DNA of 62,772 nt. It comes from Trinickia terrae. Its GTDB lineage: Bacteria > Pseudomonadota > Gammaproteobacteria > Burkholderiales > Burkholderiaceae. A program made the position numbers and the translations under genes. Location: assembly GCF_005144415.1 (NCBI RefSeq), contig NZ_SWJE01000024.1, forward strand, positions 1 through 62,772. Direction: 5' to 3'. How positions within the stretch are numbered: the first letter of the stretch is position 1; every line of letters starts with the position of its first letter. The notes beneath the pieces were generated by a model. The model had not been told where the DNA came from and made no database searches. It saw only the letters and a list, made by a program, of their open reading frames with translations. This document shows, one piece after another, positions 60,624 to 62,772 of this stretch.

Positions 60624-60726
60624 CACACCTCCTGTCGATCAGAGTTGGCGCTTTAGCGCCTACTCTGATCCCATGCTGCGGTTGCTTGGAGTTGGTGCTT
60701 CAGCACCTACTCCAAGCCCGCAGCGG
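60624..60726 (-). repeat. Hairpin leader repeat, copy C (5' of ybaK-like gene), two hairpins
   Basis: Two palindromes: GATCAGAGTTGGCGCT-TT-AGCGCC... (60637-60670) and GCTTGGAGTTGGTGCT-TC-AGCACC... (60684-60717), each with 16-bp arms and one mismatch. Outer bases CGCTGCGG and CCGCAGC extend the second. The first hairpin ends 9 nt before the AGGAGG Shine-Dalgarno. Confidence 0.85.
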
Positions 60727-60827
60727 TCGATAAAGGCCTGAAGAAAACCCCAGGCTGATCTTTCAGAATAGTTCGCTTGCGCGCGATACGCATGTGAAGA
60801 TCGGCGCGAGTCCCGCCTCGTTGCCGC

Positions 60828-61802
60828 TCAGGCTGCGGCCAGCCCCTTTTCCTTCAGCCAATCCGGATTGAAAAGACGCGCGCGATACAGTTCGCCGCGA
60901 TCGCACAGCAGCGTCACGATCGTATGACCCGGTCCCATCTGCCGGGCGAGCCAAACGGCCGCCGCCACGTTGATGCCCGTCGAGCCGCCGACATAGAGCC
61001 CTTCTTCGCGCAGCAGCCGGTACACCATCGTGACGCATGACTGGTCGTCGATGCGGCAAGCGTCGTCGATCGGCGTCCCTTCGAGGTTGGCCGTAATGCG
61101 GCTGGAGCCGATACCCTCCGTGATCGAGTTACCTTCCGCCTTGATTTCGCCCGTTTTCACGTAGCTGTAGAGCCCGCTGCCATGCGGATCGGCGAGGACG
61201 GTCCGCACCTCGGAGTTCTTTTCCTTCAGAAAGCGGCTCACGCCGGCCAGCGAGCCGCCCGTGCCTGTAGAGCAGACAAAAGCATCGACCGTGCCCGCGG
61301 TGTCGCGCCAGATTTCAGGACCCGTGGTCTCGTAGTGAGCTTGCCGGTTGACGAGGTTGTCGAACTGGTTGGCCCAGATCGCGTTGTCCAGCTCCTGCGC
61401 GAGACGCCCGGCGATCTTCTGGTAATTGTTCGGATCTTTGTACGGGGCCGCCGGCACCGGCCGCACCTCGGCGCCGAGAAGACGCAACAGCTCCATCTTG
61501 GCCGGCGATTGCGTATCCGGAATCACGATCACGCAGCGATAGCCGCGAGCCGCGCAGATATGTGCGAGGCCGATGCCCGTGTTGCCCGCGGTGCCCTCCA
61601 CCACGGTGCCGCCTGGCTTGAGCACGCCGCGCCGCTCGGCATCCTGAATGATGTAAAGCGCGGCTCGGTCTTTCACCGAGCCGCCCGGGTTCATGAACTC
61701 CGCTTTGCCGAGAATCTCGCAGCCGGTCTCGTTGCTGAGCGCTGCGAGCCTGATGAGCGGAGTGTCGCCGACGCAGCCGACAAAACCCTGCTTGATGCCC
61801 AT
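60828..61802 (-). CDS. cysK: Cysteine synthase A
   Basis: 324 residues from the ATG at 61802 (CAGGAGGCGATC upstream). PLP lysine Lys44 in NPGGSVKDRAALY, PLP phosphate loop STGTGGSLAGV, and substrate loop EGTAGNTGIGL. It forms cysteine from O-acetylserine and sulfide; the serine acetyltransferase is at 38356. The TAGNTGIG variant of the loop (TSGNTGIG in CysK) is mildly unusual and also occurs in related O-acetylserine or cystathionine enzymes. Confidence 0.93.
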   Translation of the reverse strand: MGIKQGFVGCVGDTPLIRLAALSNETGCEILGKAEFMNPGGSVKDRAALYIIQDAERRGVLKPGGTVVEGTAGNTGIGLAHICAARGYRCVIVIPDTQSPAKMELLRLLGAEVRPVPAAPYKDPNNYQKIAGRLAQELDNAIWANQFDNLVNRQAHYETTGPEIWRDTAGTVDAFVCSTGTGGSLAGVSRFLKEKNSEVRTVLADPHGSGLYSYVKTGEIKAEGNSITEGIGSSRITANLEGTPIDDACRIDDQSCVTMVYRLLREEGLYVGGSTGINVAAAVWLARQMGPGHTIVTLLCDRGELYRARLFNPDWLKEKGLAAA

Positions 61803-61978
61803 GATCGCCTCCTGCTTTTCACGTGATTGGCGAAAAGCTGCCGCCATACTGAAAAGATAGACGAGACGAAGCCCCTGAATGAAGGAGCCGAATTCAAAGA
61901 CTCAATGGTGCAATTCCGGGGCGCCTGCCAAGGCCGTTTGAAGTTTCACGATGGCATCGGCCGATTTCCATCATTGCG

Positions 61979-62772
61979 TCACATGCCCGGATAATTCGGC
62001 CCGCCGCCGCCTTCGGGCGTGACCCATACGATGTTCTGCGTCGGGTCCTTGATATCGCAGGTCTTGCAGTGCACGCAGTTCTGCGCGTTGATTTGCAGGC
62101 GGTCGCTGCCGTCGTCGTGCTTCACGAACTCGTAGACCGCCGCCGGGCAGAAGCGCCCCTCCGGCCCCGCATAGGTGCGCAGGTTCACGTTCACCGGCAC
62201 TGACGCGTCCTTCAACGTCAGATGCGCCGGCTGGTTCTCCTCGTGGTTCGTGTTCGAGATGAACACCGAGGACAAACGGTCGAACGTCAGCTTGCCATCC
62301 GGCTTCGGATACGCGATCGGCTTGCATTGCGAGGCGGGCTTGAGCATCTCGTGGTCCCAGTGCTGGTGGTGCAGCGTCCACGGCACGTTGCCGCCCAACA
62401 GCTTCTGCTCGATGCCCACCATCAGCGTGCCCAGGTACAGGCCCTTGCTCATCCACTGCTTGAAGTTGCGCGCGCGGTGGAGCTCGCTGTAAAGCCACGA
62501 AGTCTTGAACGACGCCGGATAGGCGGCGAGCTCATCGCCCTGGCGGCCCGCCTGCACCGCCTCGAACGCCGCTTCGGCCGCCAGCATGCCGGTCTTGATC
62601 GCCGCATGGCTGCCCTTGATGCGCGAGGCGTTCAGGAAGCCCGCGTCGTCGCCCACCAGCGCGCCGCCCGGGAACACCAACTTCGGCAGCGACATCAGCC
62701 CGCCCGCCGTGATCGCCCGCGCGCCGTACGAGACGCGCTTGCCGCCTTCGAGCACCTTGCGGATCTCGGGAT
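61979..62772 (-). CDS. Electron-transfer-flavoprotein:ubiquinone oxidoreductase, C-terminal part (5' end outside window)
   Basis: About 264 residues visible; the frame stays open to the right edge. FAD/quinone domain segments LPKLVFPGGALVGDDAGFLN and GSHAAIKTGMLAAEAAF, and the C-terminal [4Fe-4S] domain with RFCPAAVYEF and NCVHCKTCDIKDPTQNI (Cys ligands), ending WVTPEGGGGPNYPGM. It passes electrons from ETF to ubiquinone at the inner membrane. Transcribed with, or before, cysK on the minus strand but 177 nt apart. Confidence 0.96.
   Translation of the reverse strand, partial: PEIRKVLEGGKRVSYGARAITAGGLMSLPKLVFPGGALVGDDAGFLNASRIKGSHAAIKTGMLAAEAAFEAVQAGRQGDELAAYPASFKTSWLYSELHRARNFKQWMSKGLYLGTLMVGIEQKLLGGNVPWTLHHQHWDHEMLKPASQCKPIAYPKPDGKLTFDRLSSVFISNTNHEENQPAHLTLKDASVPVNVNLRTYAGPEGRFCPAAVYEFVKHDDGSDRLQINAQNCVHCKTCDIKDPTQNIVWVTPEGGGGPNYPGM

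Noticed and set aside
1-62772. CRISPR arrays, tRNA/rRNA genes, insertion sequences, phage attachment sites
   Set aside because: No spaced direct repeats of CRISPR type, no cloverleaf-like segments, no transposase or integrase motifs and no flanking duplications were seen, even beside the AT-rich toxin island.

Overview
The window is 62.8 kb of GC-rich DNA with dense, short-spaced operons and many GTG/TTG starts. It most resembles Burkholderia sensu lato (Burkholderia, Paraburkholderia, Trinickia and relatives): LysR regulators are abundant, there is a beta-proteobacterial porin, an FNR/DUF72 pair, an ArgP/ArgO pair and a complete protocatechuate branch. No rRNA, tRNA, CRISPR array, transposase or integrase was recognised. 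One perfect PIP box hints at a genome with an HrpX/HrpB-type type III secretion regulon.

Layout. 1-1.1 kb: 3' end of a BamA-type outer-membrane assembly gene. 1.2-4.3 kb: a secreted glycoside-hydrolase-like protein with two Cys-rich repeats and Ser/Gly linkers, behind an AT-rich leader. 4.3-14.8 kb: a redox/electrophile-handling region (GST, two Old Yellow Enzymes, SDR, alpha/beta hydrolase, D-2-hydroxyacid dehydrogenase, three LysR genes). 13.9-17.1 kb: LysR, MFS transporter and maleate isomerase. 17.1-18.9 kb: an AT-richer island with a nucleotidyltransferase toxin/effector, a likely immunity gene, a perfect PIP-box promoter and a truncated ankyrin gene. 18.9-21.0 kb: GGDEF-EAL protein. 21.3-29.7 kb: amine/amino-acid catabolism and transport (LysE, MocR regulator, omega-aminotransferase, APC permease, amidase, LuxR regulator, MFS).

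30.1-36.8 kb: pcaIJ-pcaBDC and pobA on the minus strand with a divergent LysR gene. PobA makes protocatechuate from 4-hydroxybenzoate, PcaB, PcaC and PcaD carry its ring-cleavage product to 3-oxoadipate, and PcaIJ activates 3-oxoadipate. The ring-cleaving PcaGH and the thiolase PcaF are not in the window. 36.9-49.3 kb: mostly core or small genes (folE, serine acetyltransferase, SMP-30, PcaK-like MFS, FNR, DUF72, argP/argO) interspersed with remnants (fliD, AraC/XapX mosaic, frameshifted universal stress protein). 49.6-60.1 kb: a catabolic island (porin, GntR, flavin monooxygenase, broken aldehyde dehydrogenase, extradiol-type VOC enzyme, FAH-family hydrolase, AA_synth protein, Zn alcohol dehydrogenase, cupin, RutE-like reductase, MHS transporter) that appears to share a TATGCACAAAAA-like operator. 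60.1-62.8 kb: YbaK deacylase, cysteine synthase, and the 3' end of the electron-transfer-flavoprotein:ubiquinone oxidoreductase gene.

Most notable: the PIP-box-driven toxin/immunity pair; a family of hairpin leaders ending right at the Shine-Dalgarno of three unrelated genes; near-identical ~37-bp operators before pcaI and pobA; an Old Yellow Enzyme without its catalytic His/Asn pair; a hydrolase with Asp at the nucleophile elbow; and an unusual number of deletion scars that left gene fragments fused to neighbours.
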